This document shows positions 1-11,456 of a stretch of 64,000 bases of DNA, piece by piece (the first letter of the stretch is position 1; the number at the start of each line of letters is the position of its first letter). The DNA is from Liolophura sinensis (taxonomy: Eukaryota > Mollusca > Polyplacophora > Chitonida > Chitonidae), in assembly GCF_032854445.1 (NCBI RefSeq), contig NC_088295.1:40843385-40907384 (forward strand). Reading direction: 5' to 3'. The notes beneath the pieces are model-generated. The model saw only the letters and a program-made list of their open reading frames with translations. It was not told the DNA's origin and did no database searches. A program made the translations under genes and the position numbers.

Positions 1-94
1 AATGTTTCAAGCATATAACTGAAAACTAGTATTGGAAATATACAATTTTTCTTTCTTCCTTTCTGTTTTTTTTTTTTTGGTGTGTTGGGGGGAG

Positions 95-285
95 GTATTA
101 AATTATATAACTCATCATACTGGGCTACTGACATGTACAACTTCAAAGATCACCTTAAAAAATATGATGGTGTGATGACAAGAGCAGGTGGCATCTCCTT
201 CTCGCAGACAGGATCTGTCAAATATTCCACATCTGAACTATATGGGGATAAAAAAAAAGAGGACTTAATGCTTTATGTCGTGTGA
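95..285 (+). CDS. Probable terminal coding exon of an unidentified gene
   Basis: An open frame of about 63 codons follows a long pyrimidine tract and an AG at 93-94, and ends at the TGA at 283-285. The peptide is rich in Tyr, Lys and Ser, begins IKLYNSSYW and ends EDLMLYVV. Composition and the strong acceptor suggest a real last exon whose upstream exons lie outside the window. ATTAAA at 306-311, 21 bases after the stop, could be a poly(A) signal. I do not recognise the family. It has no membrane segment or cysteine pattern. Chance ORF remains possible. Confidence 0.45.
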
Positions 286-463
286 ACAATTACAGTAATG
301 ACAGTATTAAATTCAAAATTTTGGGGTGATTTACTTATTTATTTCATTGTTATTTGTTGTCACATTCAAGAATTTTCCCCTTACATTACGGTCAGTTTTA
401 TTGGTACAAAATGGTCGTACGCCGCAGCGGCAAGTAGCTCGTGGGGTGAAATATAACATGGAC

Positions 464-1224
464 AGCTCGGTAGGGCAGTGATTACGTATACTATCACAGC
501 CCTGTCTTGTTCCATAAGCTTACCTTGAACACCTCTGTATTTCCCTTGCTGGCTTCATTATACTACTGCTGGGCACCAAAAAATGTATCTGTCCGTAGTG
601 AGTCGTCTGAGCTATCAATTCCAGACAGGTGTTCCCATATGTCATCACTGGTAACAGCACACAAGCATGAAACTATAGTGGAAACAGGATAAATTCAAAC
701 GGCCATGTTTGAAAACATACTACTCGCAGTGCGGGGAATCATGAATACAATTATCACTGCTACTACAATTACACAAGACTGACTTTTTCACACATATGGC
801 TAATTCACTAGTAATGACCTAGAGGGAAGCCATAATGAACAGTGATCACTAAAGAGATTTCTCAAATAAATGAAATAAAACTGAAGAAAAGATAAAACAA
901 GTACAAAAAATGCTAGAACTGTCAGTAGTTATTTCCCTTGTGTGGGCTGTGAGGCGTATGTGTTGGAACATGGCGGTTGGAGTTGAAATTTATCCAGTTT
1001 CCACTATAATTTCCTGCCTGTGTGGACTTGCTAGTGATGACACATGAGAACACCTATTTGGAATTTATGGCTGAGACGACTGTGGCTAAGTACAGACAAA
1101 TTATTAGGTGCCCAGCAGTGGTATACTGAAGCCAGCAAGGAAAGTACAGAGGTGTGCAAGTTAATCTTACGGAATAAGACACGGCTGTGATAGTATACGT
1201 AATCATGGCCCTACAGAGCTAAGG
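464..1224. mobile_element. Foldback / long-TIR MITE-like element
   Basis: The segment at about 464-712 reappears as a diverged reverse complement at about 966-1224. By eye the arms agree over some 250 bases with scattered substitutions and small indels. Shared blocks include the stretch around ATTACGTATACTATCACAG and the one around GCTGGCTTCA. About 250 bases of unrelated sequence separate the arms. The structure fits an old non-autonomous foldback DNA element. No transposase remnant or clear target-site duplication was seen. Confidence 0.75.
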
Positions 1225-4034
1225 GGGAAATGCAGCTTGAAAACGCGGTCTAAGAATGGATTATATTTACTGATCCTTAGCCCCGACGGTGTGTGCAACC
1301 TTTTATGACGTATCTGTATTCAGCTACCCCATCGGCAATGCTGAGTGGTTACGCAATACTTACTCCCAAATCCACTTAATACATGGTCTGTCCGCAAGCT
1401 AAAACATTTACGCGCCCCACCACTGACCCTGACCTTTATCGGATATTTCCTCAGAAAATCTCAATCGAACTCGAAAATAAGGTCTGTGTTGAGCTACTCA
1501 CCGCGTGATGCCGTCTATCCGATTGACCTAAATGGAGACCTGTCACACGCATGGCAGCGGGGGACCTTGACGTTATTTTATTGACGTTAAATGTTCCTTT
1601 CCCATGTAATCATGATGACGTCATATTAATGACAGTACGAAGTCACAACAGAAACCGATACACTGCAACGGCCTACACGTTAAGCTACAATCCATTTTTG
1701 ACATAACAATGGCTCCACGCCCCTCTTCACACTAGTCACTTAAGATTTAAAAAATAACAAGAACGTTGTTTAAGTATTCCAATCCATGGAACAAAAAAAT
1801 AGACAACGATGTTGTTTTGAAAGCTTATTGTATGGTCACGTATGATACGCTAAATGCTTTCAAAAAAGATTTTTTTGTCAATAGCTGCACGTGTTATATG
1901 ACGACGTGGTAAGATTTGTTAGTAGGACTCAAAAAGCGAGATATTATGGAATTACCACTCGGATATGCCACGGAATGAGAAAAAATTGTCAAGAAGACCA
2001 CGACGCCGTCGGCGATTTTAAAAAATTGTCAAGAAGGCCATGAAGCCTTCGGGGAATTTAATTCATTAGACTATTGTCGATGACATGTGAGTGTTTTGTC
2101 GTAACGCGGAAGGCTCTTTTCCCATATACATATTTTATTATGGATAGCCTCTGCGAACTAGACCTTACCCAAAACCTTATAGCTTCTGCGAACTAGACCT
2201 TACCCACTTTTAAAATTTCACAGCCGATTTCTTGGCTTTAAAGGGAAATGAAATGTAAACCTTCATGTGCTGAGAAGCCGTGGACAACAATGACACTGTT
2301 CAGTTAGCCAGCACAGCCGCGTGCGCATGCTGTATGCTTGGAAGCACGTGACAAATACTAGTCACTCTGCATAATATTTATCAGAAATGTTAAGTCTAAA
2401 ATTAATTTCCGAAAAAGTCAGGGCTGAATCCAAATGGAGAGACTGTGGTAATCCTCTTCGCGTAGGAAACACAACGCTCACACCAGGAGGTCTCACATGA
2501 GTAAACGCTCATGTGCTGAGAGATTTATCAGAACTAATAAACCCAAAATTAACACAGGCAAAAGGTAGTGATCGCGTTCAAATATCGATATGACAGTAAT
2601 CGTATTCTCGCGACAGCATTACGGCGGCTCTCGTGAGCTAGCAAGGCCTAAAGGCATTTTTGTGTTGATCGCCGCCAAAGTTTGCACCAGCATATATCTT
2701 TAAGTGTTAGGCAATTATTCCTTGTTTCATACAGCGGATATGTTTAAAATTACCTTAGATGTATGACTGAACTGCCATGCAGTTGAATGGACGGAATAAT
2801 CAAAAGAGTGGCTGGGAAGTCGAAAGGTTTAGACAACGGACGAAAGCGAAACTCCAGTCTTCCTAGAAGTGTAATTCATTTACATTTTGAAACACTTTAT
2901 AAATAAATTATTTGACACCAATACTGTAGCACCCGCAGATGATGCACACCATGCGGTAAAGTGTATAGATATAGATAAATGCGAGATTGTTGTCATACTA
3001 CATGCATTGCAAATTATGGTTTCCTATGGAAATAATTAGAATTTCTGGAACTTGACCTGGAATAAAGGAAAGCTTTTTAATCTCACTGTCTGATAACAAT
3101 CCAGTTTTGCTCAACAAAAATATTTAATTTGCTAAGATTTGACTAAGCCATAAACATATGGTATTGATTAAACAACCCATAGCTACATATGCAACTAAAA
3201 GCTAAGAAGCATGCAAAGAAACCATTTTTAAAACAATGATTTATGGGATAACACCAATGCAATAATAATGCCAAATGGACCATCAATCAATAATTATAAT
3301 CCCCTTTAAAAATAACTGTGAGTGAGCTGTCCACCAATAGACAACAGATATGAAGTCCCTTGCCTGTCAACCATCCACAGCCATAATAATGCTGGGTGCG
3401 CTACCTTCCAGCATTAGAAATCACTGAATGTTTTCACTGGATGGGCTTCATAATAACCACCCACAATACTGGGTTTGCTGTTAGATGTGGTGTCCATGAA
3501 CAGTGCTTAGCTACTATGTTCGTGGGCTGCCCATTAACCTTGTACATTTCTTCTGAGGGATTGTTATCTAACAATCAGTTGTACTAAAGATGATGGATAG
3601 GCTTTCCATCAACCATTTCCAGCTAAGATGATCATGATACCAATGTTGGTGAGCTGCTTATGGATCATACAATCTATACTAACTCTGACTGGGCTGCAAT
3701 GTGAGATATCTAGATCTATCAACAATCCATAACTGTGATATTTTGTGAGCTGTCCCATAATGCATTGCTATATAATCATGTTTGTGGCATTAGTTCTCAT
3801 GAATTACTGACTGCTGGTAGATTATAACTCAGCAATCTGCAACTGATAGTTACTAGGGTAATGTTACTGATAATATTGACTGAAAGATGAACAGTATAAC
3901 TCTGACGATACCTGGTGGGATACATTGTTACTGATGTAGGAAAAAACAACAAAATAGTCCAAACTTTATACTCATTCTATGAACATATATGTTTTCATTC
4001 AGTTCCAAGACAACAGTAATGGTGTTACAAATGA
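1225..4034. other. Intergenic or intronic stretch, no supported gene
   Basis: No convincing coding exon was found. It contains two short tandem duplications: a 40-bp unit at about 1981-2060 sharing AAAAATTGTCAAGAAG, and a roughly 30-bp unit at about 2137-2205 sharing CTGCGAACTAGACCTTACCC. From about 3240 to 3850 phrases such as GAGCTGTCC, TCCACAGCCATAATAATG and TGGGCTGC recur loosely and may be an old degraded repeat. Further 3' exons of the minus-strand gene at 4802-6701 could lie here but were not recognised. Confidence 0.4.
1981..2060. repeat. Two-copy 40-bp tandem duplication
   Basis: AAAAATTGTCAAGAAG occurs at 1981 and again at 2021. Each copy is followed by a related CG-rich segment (CCACGACGCCGTCGG and CCATGAAGCCTTCGG). 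Confidence 0.65.
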
Positions 4035-4039
4035 ACACT

Positions 4040-4374
4040 GTGCCTTCCTCGAAGTTGGGAAGCCCTGTGATCAAACCTCGTTCAGGTTATACCAAAGACT
4101 TTTAAAATGGTACTTGCTGCTGCTTGCTTGGCGCTCAGTACTCAGGGGTTAGAGAAAGCAAACATGGCTGGTTGCCCCGGTGTCAGTATAATGTGACTGG
4201 GTGGGTGTCATGTCTGGTGTCTTCGGCAATGGCAGCAGCACTTTGGCGGCATGGACTCGCCCTGCCACAAGAAGACACTATATATGTAAACACACCGAAT
4301 GACTCCTTGCCATCATATAACTGAAAAATTGTTAAGTATCACATTAAACCCCCAGCATACATACATACATACAA
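4040..4374 (+). mobile_element. tRNA-derived SINE, family B, with (CATA)n tail
   Basis: It shares its whole layout with the copy at 45787-46115: a degraded tRNA-like head (CCTCGAAGTTGGGAAG, then a B-box-like GTGATCAAACC), the block ATACCAAAGACTTT..AAATGGTACTT, a GGCGCTCAG block, CCCGGTGTCA.TATAATGTGA, and a 3' part with CATATAACTGAAAAATTGTTAAG. It ends in a CATACATACATA microsatellite. No flanking duplication was found, so the 5' boundary is approximate. The open frame inside it (4124-4324) is not a gene. Confidence 0.75.
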
Positions 4375-4801
4375 AACAACATTACACCGTAGCTCATAAA
4401 AACATCCCTGACTGGCTATATATTTGAAATTAACAAACTATTCGAAAGTACATTTAAAACATTTCCCCATAAAGCACATGGAACATACCAAACTCTTTGT
4501 CCTCCATTACTCATATCACTTACCAAATATCAGTATGATCACAGTATATACCAAATAGATGTAGATGAAATGAAATGTTGTCCTGAAACAATCAAAATAC
4601 AGTTGGATGTCAGTTACTTATTGTAGCCTTGTGAGTTGTAACAGCAAACAGACCATTGAAACGTGACCTTATTACAGATCATACACAATGGTTAACATTC
4701 ATACACTGTGCTATGTGATGATGACCTGTTGTTGCAGTTAACAGTTTGAGACTGAGTTTTGCTTCAATAAAATGCAATAAATTCACTATAGTTAACCCTA
4801 C

Positions 4802-4885
4802 CTGTGGATTGAACATTTTTACTCTGAGAAGAAAAGAATGAAGCTTTTGGCACTCTCTAGCCATTTGTTCTTTTCCTTGCACAAC
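4802..4885 (-). CDS. Minus-strand unidentified gene, exon 5
   Basis: 84 nt, phase 0 to 0, acceptor CTCTTCAACAG, donor CACAG|GTAGGG. Encodes 28 residues of helix-forming character (KEQMARECQKLHSFLLRV). No downstream exon was recognised. Confidence 0.55.
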
Positions 4886-6701
4886 CTGTTGAAGAGCAAT
4901 AAAGAATTATCATATCCTGTTGGATACTTCTTCCTTTGGGAAGAATGATAAAAATAAAACAGAAATATTTTGAAAGTTAAGTAAACATGCTTATTTCAAA
5001 AATTAAAATTCCACTATACTGCATAACACATTATTCTTGGTAGAAACCCATTATTTTTAGACAACAATGTCAAAGAACTTAAGAGTATAAGTATTTTTCA
5101 TTGTAAAAATTAAAAGTAAATCTGGAACAGTTTGCAATGGGCCTTACCAACTCGTAAAAATTTCTCTTACTGTCTCTTAAAGTAAACATTTTCATATATC
5201 ATTTTAAAATGCATTCACATACTTGAAAGCAAATCTTCAAGTAAGCTGAAGGTTTCGTTGGTAGCACTTTAGATTCAAAACACTGTAAATTGCCACTTTC
5301 ATGAACTTGGAACATCTCCTTTGTCCTATTATGGCTGCCAACTTGGCTCACAACACACAAACAACCATCACCAAACTGTTTCTGATTCTCCTTTATAACA
5401 GCGGTCAGGTTTTTGAAGTATCCTATAAAAATAATTTCACAAAACATATAGTAGCTAACATTGTTTGTTAATAAGCCAAACTGAACTTGCAATATATTTA
5501 GGCTTTTTCAGCCATAAACAAATACAACAGCTAAAACTCATGTTTAATAATGATTATTAAATATTGCTGGTGAAATCAAAGCAACTACATGTACATCAAG
5601 ATGACTTCATTGAAAGGTATATAACAAAATGACATAAGAAATCAAGATTAGCATCATTAAAGCCAGAGAGCAAATGATTTTTAATAACAAATACCTTCTG
5701 TAAGTTCCTTAAAATCCAAGCCTCTGTTACCAGTAACTATAAAGAGAAACAAGCTAGAAACTGATCAGATGATTAATGTTTTGCTGGAATGAAATTATAC
5801 AAAAGTATGGGTCTGTCAGCACATATTTTTTTTCCTCTTATCAGTTAATAAATAGGCACTAGTTATGTTAAAATTAAAGGGAATCAAATTTTCATACAAT
5901 ACAATTTATTTTTTAATAAAAAGATGAAATTTTACCTACATTAACACTAGATGTACATGTACATTAATTTTTGCATCTTTATACTGGGATAATATGAATT
6001 ACGTGAATTATATGTTGTTTTTTTTATTTTTCCGTCCCAGTTTGTTCACATGAAGCTAATAACATTACAATAACTTTTTTTTTTGTTTCTTATTGAGCAG
6101 TGACCAACCCCTTATCTCCTTACCTGTAGACAGAACAGGCTAAAAATCAGAAATATTCCGTAAGTGAGTTTCATAGTGAGCAAAACTATTCTTTTCAGTA
6201 TTGGGTTATTATATTACCTTTAATGCTGTATAGTTGAAGCCTGTCTTCAATTTCATCATCTACACTAGAGATATAAACTTTGATGTATCTACCATTATGG
6301 GAATATTTAGATTGGGAATCACACAATAAAATAGCTTGTAGAACCTACAAATTGAACAGAAGTTAAGATCTTGTTAATAGAAAAGATATTAACTTAAACA
6401 CTGTCAACTGTGTAAACTCGAGTCAATCATTTCTAAAACATTAATATTATGTGCAAGTTTTTACAGTTGTTATGAGATTAAAGTTATCTAGGTATGAGAA
6501 TAAAATTAATACATGAAGCTTACTCAAGTTACTGTAAATTCGCCTCAGTTTGAGCAAGCTCAACGGACTCAGCCTCAAGCAGATATTCCTACTACAGTAT
6601 ATGACAATGATACCGGTACCTAAAACAGAGTAGACTTGTTGACTTTCAGCTTCACAAACCTCTGTTATTCCATGAAACAAAATCTCTGATTCATCTTCCA
6701 T
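4802..6701 (-). CDS. Unidentified multi-exon protein, N-terminal part (3' end not found)
   Basis: Five minus-strand segments join in frame with consensus splice sites: 6701-6620 (ATG start, phase 1 out), 6334-6218, 5736-5695, 5422-5223 and 4885-4802. They give about 175 residues, open at the C-terminal side. The first exon begins MEDESEILFHGI; an in-frame ATG six codons upstream (6719) is an alternative start. The second exon contains KVYISSVDDEIEDRLQLY, the fourth FKNLTAVIKENQKQFG and a cysteine-containing strand-like stretch, and the fifth (GKEQMARECQKLHSFLLRV) looks like the start of a coiled coil. A beta-rich head running into a helix recalls the XRCC4/PAXX/SAS-6 architecture, but I see no diagnostic residues and do not assign it. 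There is no signal peptide. The second exon also has an acceptor ten bases upstream (start 6344) that would break frame with exon 1 as called. Confidence 0.6.
5223..5422 (-). CDS. Minus-strand unidentified gene, exon 4
   Basis: 200 nt, acceptor TTTTTATAG, donor CAA|GTATGTG, phase 1 to 0. The frame continues that of exon 3 without a stop. Contains CLCVVSQVGSHNRTKEMF and YLKICFQ. Confidence 0.6.
5695..5736 (-). CDS. Minus-strand unidentified gene, exon 3 (42 nt)
   Basis: Strong acceptor TTTCTCTTTATAG, donor AGAAG|GTATTT, phase 1 to 1. Encodes about 14 residues, including NRGLDFKELTE. Confidence 0.5.
6218..6334 (-). CDS. Minus-strand unidentified gene, exon 2
   Basis: 117 nt, phase 1 in and phase 1 out. 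The acceptor used here follows CTACAAG; the donor is AAAG|GTAATA. It encodes a strand-rich acidic stretch with ISSVDDEIEDRLQL. Confidence 0.55.
6620..6701 (-). CDS. Minus-strand unidentified gene, exon 1 (start codon)
   Basis: ATG at 6701, 27 codons plus one base. The donor reads TTTTAG|GTACCG. The acidic N-terminus MEDESE suggests a cytosolic or nuclear protein. Confidence 0.55.
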
Positions 6702-7840
6702 CCTGATGGCTACAACCAAAGACGAAATATCTTACGTTTGACCCTCTTTGCATTAAAATGATTCAATGTCAAATCGAGAGATCCTCGCTAATGAAACTTG
6801 TTTGTCTGTCTATCGTCTGTTTTCGTCTGGCACAGGAACACAGCGCCGCGTATTGGGAGACGGAATACCAAATCAGGGGACATCACTCTAACAGTAGCTC
6901 CAATGTAGATTGCGCATTTGTAAACATGATGTGTACATTGTATTCAGAAGAATCGTTGTTGAATAATACGTATCCGTAAAAACCGTAAATGCACGAAGGC
7001 GTAACATACAATTAAAACATACATTTTTTGAAAGTTTCAAAGTTTGAATGCGTTAGGTTCCTGAAAATTTCCAAAAGTGGAATTTGAATACACCTGCACA
7101 TAAGGTGGGGAATATCTTTTTAGGTGGCCAGTTGTTGCTACACACAATTACTGTAGGGGAGATCACTCTCATTGTACGAGAATTATAAAGGTTTGCTCAA
7201 TTTACTCCCCTTGAATCGTAAACATAAAAGTTGATGAAGTCTGCCAACAGAGATTAAACTGTTAGCGTCGCGGTAGGCCTGCTCATCCCACCACAGACAA
7301 CTTTACTAAAGTACTGCAAGAAACCATCATCTGAAGTTTTTATTCTTTTCTTAACTGAATTCCATATTAGGAATTTATAATGTCCATGCCCTACCACTAT
7401 ACAAATTTAAATAAATTAATGTCATATATGTGTTCGAACACTCAAAGATCAAATTATTTGTAGTCGGTAAAAGAAAATAACAAATTCATTTTTATGCACA
7501 CTTTGTTCCAATATAGTATTCATTCATTAACACAAATCGATGTACTAGAGTTATCTCCAGTTTTTAGTACTTGGATCAGCCATGCAGGCTGCAACCACCT
7601 AGACATACTTCAGTCAGTTGCCTCCATCAATATATGTAAATAAATGTAGTTAGCATAATACATGCACAAGCCAGCGGAATTTCAGAACATAGTGTATGAA
7701 GTAAATTGTACAATGACAATTTAAAAGACAACTAAAATATAACAGTTTAAAGGCACCAGGTCCCGATTTCAAGTAACTTTTAATAAACTAAAGTGTTTTG
7801 CTTGGGCTTAGCAAAAAAACTACCGATTCCAGCAATTTAC
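6702..7840. other. 5' flank of the minus-strand gene; no gene seen
   Basis: AT-rich sequence upstream of the ATG at 6701. It should hold the promoter and 5'UTR of that gene. No TATA box or CpG-rich block stands out. The plus-strand frame at 6758-6979 has no splice context or recognisable protein character. Confidence 0.4.
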
Positions 7841-8765
7841 TGATTGATTGATTGATTGATTGATTTATTCACCATACAAATAATATATAATAATATATAA
7901 CAGATATATATTCATTACAGAAAGACGGATAACGGCGAGATTAAAGTCATTCAGACTTGTTCTATCCCAAAATATAGAAACATGGAAAATTTCATACAAA
8001 TAATCAAGGTGTTACATTATAAGATATTATTTTTCTATTAAAGAAACAGACAAAGACAAAAAACTAGAGAAAAGAAAAGAAAATCAAGAAATGTTTGCAT
8101 AAGCAGACAAATTAGAGGAATGGAAGACAAAAGCAATTGTGGAGATCAATGCGTGTGTACAAAAGTTAACCTGCTGGCAAATATTATTGATGAGCGGATT
8201 TAAATAATGATATATAAATTCAATGTTTTTAATATAATAAGGGAGTTTATTCCATTCCCTTTGGCGCTCTTATGATTGCGATAGCTATGAGTGGTAGATT
8301 GTAGAGTGAAAAACTGTAAAGATGGATGAGGTAAAAGATATGGGTGTTGCATAGTTTTATGGGCAATCAGAAGAGAAGCATAACGATTTAATTTCGTCAA
8401 AGGGATGATCTTCAGGGACTTAAAGAGATGGGAAGTATATGATCTAGTCTGTGCGAAAATGACTTCCATGACACGTTTTTGAAGCTGAACAGCTGGCTGT
8501 AAGTGATCGTAGTGTGTACTTCCTCAAAGAGCATGGCCATAGTTGAGAAGTAGAGAAACATTAAAGAAGAGTAATGTATTGATAATGTCCTCTTGTTAAC
8601 ATACTGTCTCACATGTTTTGCCACTCCAATATTTTAGACACCTTCTTGCACAAGAAATTAATATGAACGTGTCACGAAAGTTTGTAGTTGAATGATAAGG
8701 CCAAGGAATTTGAGCTCGCCCACTGTAGTCCGAATAGACCCGTCTATGAGATAGCAAATTATGAG
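7841..8765 (-). mobile_element. Decayed LINE (non-LTR retrotransposon) 3' end
   Basis: Read on the minus strand, 8765-8200 encodes a broken reverse-transcriptase C-terminus. A segment like SIRTTVGELKFLGLII matches the usual KFLGVIID motif after the catalytic domain. It is followed by VAKHVRQYVNKRTLSIHYSSL (compare K.R.YLNK.TL..LY.SL of CR1/Jockey/RTE-type elements), then a frame-shifted SHLFKSLKIIPLTKLNRYASLLIAHK, which matches the DPLFK.LKIL.L..I....G.FMYK region. The YxDD catalytic part is absent. The 3' UTR ends in a (TCAA)n-type tail, visible on the plus strand as TGATTGATTGAT at 7841-7865. Stops and frameshifts make it inactive. Confidence 0.75.
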
Positions 8766-8766
8766 G

Positions 8767-8883
8767 GGCCAAATTAAAATTTAATCGAGAATTATCGATA
8801 TTGATAAATCATTTAAATGATTTATCAATATCGTTAAATGATTTATCGATATCGATAATCCTCGATTAAATGTTAATTTGGCC
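8767..8883. mobile_element. Palindromic MITE, GGCCAAATTAA termini
   Basis: A near-palindrome of about 117 bp. GGCCAAATTAAAATTTAAT at the left recurs inverted at the right (8883), and the arms continue through TCGAG and ATTATCGATAT..GATAAATCATTTA with only a few mismatches over about 48 bp. The core AAATCATTTAAATGATTT is itself palindromic. It directly abuts the truncated end of the LINE, so it either inserted at or marks that break. Confidence 0.8.
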
Positions 8884-11456
8884 GCTGATACCCATCAAGC
8901 ATGATTGAATCTTACGACGCTTTGTGAAATCAGGCACAGGACTAAGTAATACCTGTATATATGTGGACTATCTGCAGGAAGTTCTCAGCACACATTTGTT
9001 GTGCCTTAATTATCATTTACTTGTATTCATGTATCTGAAGAATACGACTGGGGTCAGGTTTGAATCGCTGAACTCAGTGGTCACCGTTGCATATAGCCGG
9101 AATCCATCAGTTTGCTCGTCCAGCGCGGGTTAGCTCACGTCTCCATAAATACTACTGAGTTGTTTTGGTACAGCTGTCGTGCCACGGACTATGTTTTGGA
9201 TCGTGTATATGCCCTTCCTTAATCACTCTTAATTAATATTGCGCTAATCGACTGCGTCAAAGAAGCCTTTGTATAACCAATTCTTATAATTAAAGTTTTC
9301 AGCGTATCATGCATATACATCTTTATTTTCGGATGTTTGATTGCTAGTACATAGGTGTGTTGTTAATTTTTTGAGCTCCCGATAAACCTAGCTCCTAACG
9401 CATATATACCATATGGTACCAGAACCAATATATCTGCATGCACCTATGCTGGGGCACGCAATTAACCTCATCAAGTAGATCAGGGTTATATTGGCCTTAC
9501 GTATTCTACATAGCACTCGGTCAGCGAGGGTCAAAGTTATCTAACAATAGAAGCATATATGTTCCCGAAATACATCGAGGTAGTTTATATACAGATCAGA
9601 TATGTAGTAAATGCATGTCTCCAGTTGGAGAGTATATACATGCCCAAACACCTATACCGGTACCCATATATAAGGTTTGTCGGCATTTATATAGGACCTA
9701 CACAATCTGTATTTTTAATTCTGTAATTCAGATTGTGAGAATTTGATTCTGCTTTACCATAAGAATAAAATTGAATCCAATTTAGCTCAGTTCACTTTAT
9801 TTTGCACTGTTATAGGCTATGCCATTTGACCACAGACAAAGACACAGAAAAGACCAAACTATTTATGCCGTACAGGCTTACAATACAGTATTATACATAT
9901 TTATTTAACTCATTGGTGTTTAACGCCATGCTCAAGAATTATTCGCATGAATATGACGACGGTATATGTATATATATTCCAATAGCTTTGTACACCATGT
10001 GACAGCATGCATGGATTATATTCCGGCACTCGATGGTTAAACGTATATCTGTATACGTTGTGTAATGTTATGCACGGAAAGGCGTCCACCAAGGTAAACT
10101 GTAAACTATATACATGTACACACAGTTCTGTTTAAGTGGTTTAGAATTCTAGCCATTGACCTTCCAATCGCTGAACATGCAGATTTATAACTGGCACTAC
10201 TATCATGTTTGTTTTCTGATTCAAGGCTTCATGAATGTCTACATTGTAGACATATACAACTATATTTACAATGCATGAGGCCATTTTTTCTTTTCGAACT
10301 TACAGACCTACACAATGCATTATATACCGGTAACGATAATAATTCAAACATTTGTAACTAAATAAGGCCATATATTGTATATTAAGATTTAAAATCTTAT
10401 TGAACATAAGGCCAGTATTCAAAACAGTAAACAAGCAAAAGCCTAAGAACAATAAAGGAATGTACGTAGTGGTATATCAGCATTTGATATTAACTCTTCA
10501 TGCAAGCTTATGGATCAAAACAACGTTCTGAATAATATGCGACTATTACATTAGCCTCCCTGGACACTTTTGGGAAGTTTGAAAAATTTATTGTGGGCAG
10601 GCCTATATATCTTGACATAATGTAATATGCCTATGACAACATATTTAAAGACTACAGTATATATAACGCAATAAATGATATACCGGTAGGCCTATGACTA
10701 TTACATTAGCCGCATTTAAGAACACTTTGGAAAGTTGGAATAATTTATTGTCAGCGTATATTTTTTTGAAATGTAAAATGTTTATTAGAACGACTTTAGA
10801 TTTATGTCTTCTAGCTATAGGCTAATCAAAAACACTTTTTATTTCTATGCAGATCTAATTTAACGCTTGACTAATTGTGGCTACAATGAGCGTTATAAGG
10901 TGTCTTTGACATTTCCAGGCGTGAATCACCGGCTATGGTTTAAGCCTACATTTTTGTACCTGTACCAGCACTGCGCCTATATTATGATTTGTCAGTAAGC
11001 CCACTGGTATTTATATGCACAGTACCATATTCCTAATATGTCATACATAAATGATTATCAAGGAATAGCTGTTTATGGCTGTAATAAACATAGGGTATGG
11101 TGTGATTATTATGACATTTACGGCGTAATAAACTTATCGCCCCAAGGTTTATTTCCGCAGTTACCTGCCCCTAATTACAGGTAAATATTTAGGGGGGTGC
11201 ACAAATGGGCTTCTCCTATTAAACTTCGAACGTTTTTAATCTTCAATACCTAAGATTTTAAACTAATTTAATGGACAGGCATATTTTCGAGTAATTCGAT
11301 GCAAAAGCGATGACTTCTGTTTACTACCGGTGATTGACGGACTACTTTTTCTCGCTGGTTGACAGAAACGGAAGTAGGTGTCTCTGTCGGTAGTGAGCCA
11401 ACAGCAGGTTTACATTTTCATCGGTAGGGTTTTGTCGTCTGTCTCTCCAACTTGAG
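8884..11456. other. AT-rich intergenic stretch upstream of Rab11-FIP
   Basis: No coding exon was recognised. GGCCTATA-type and TATATAC motifs are common, and a SINE fragment lies at 9898-9963. The last 120 bases or so (11330-11450), around ACAGAAACGGAAGTAGGTGTC, may be 5'UTR or proximal promoter of the Rab11-FIP gene, or intron before exon 11457. Confidence 0.4.
9898..9963 (-). mobile_element. SINE family A fragment (3' end)
   Basis: TATTTATTTA, then CATTGGTGTTTAACGCC and CTCAAGAATTATTCG, is the reverse complement of the family A tail (GAATATTCTTGAGTACGGCGTAAAACACCA plus TAAA repeats), diverged. Confidence 0.6.

Noticed and set aside
8767-8883. Origin or regulatory palindrome
   Set aside because: Terminal GGCCAAATTAA inversions and the position at a LINE break fit a MITE better than a regulatory site.
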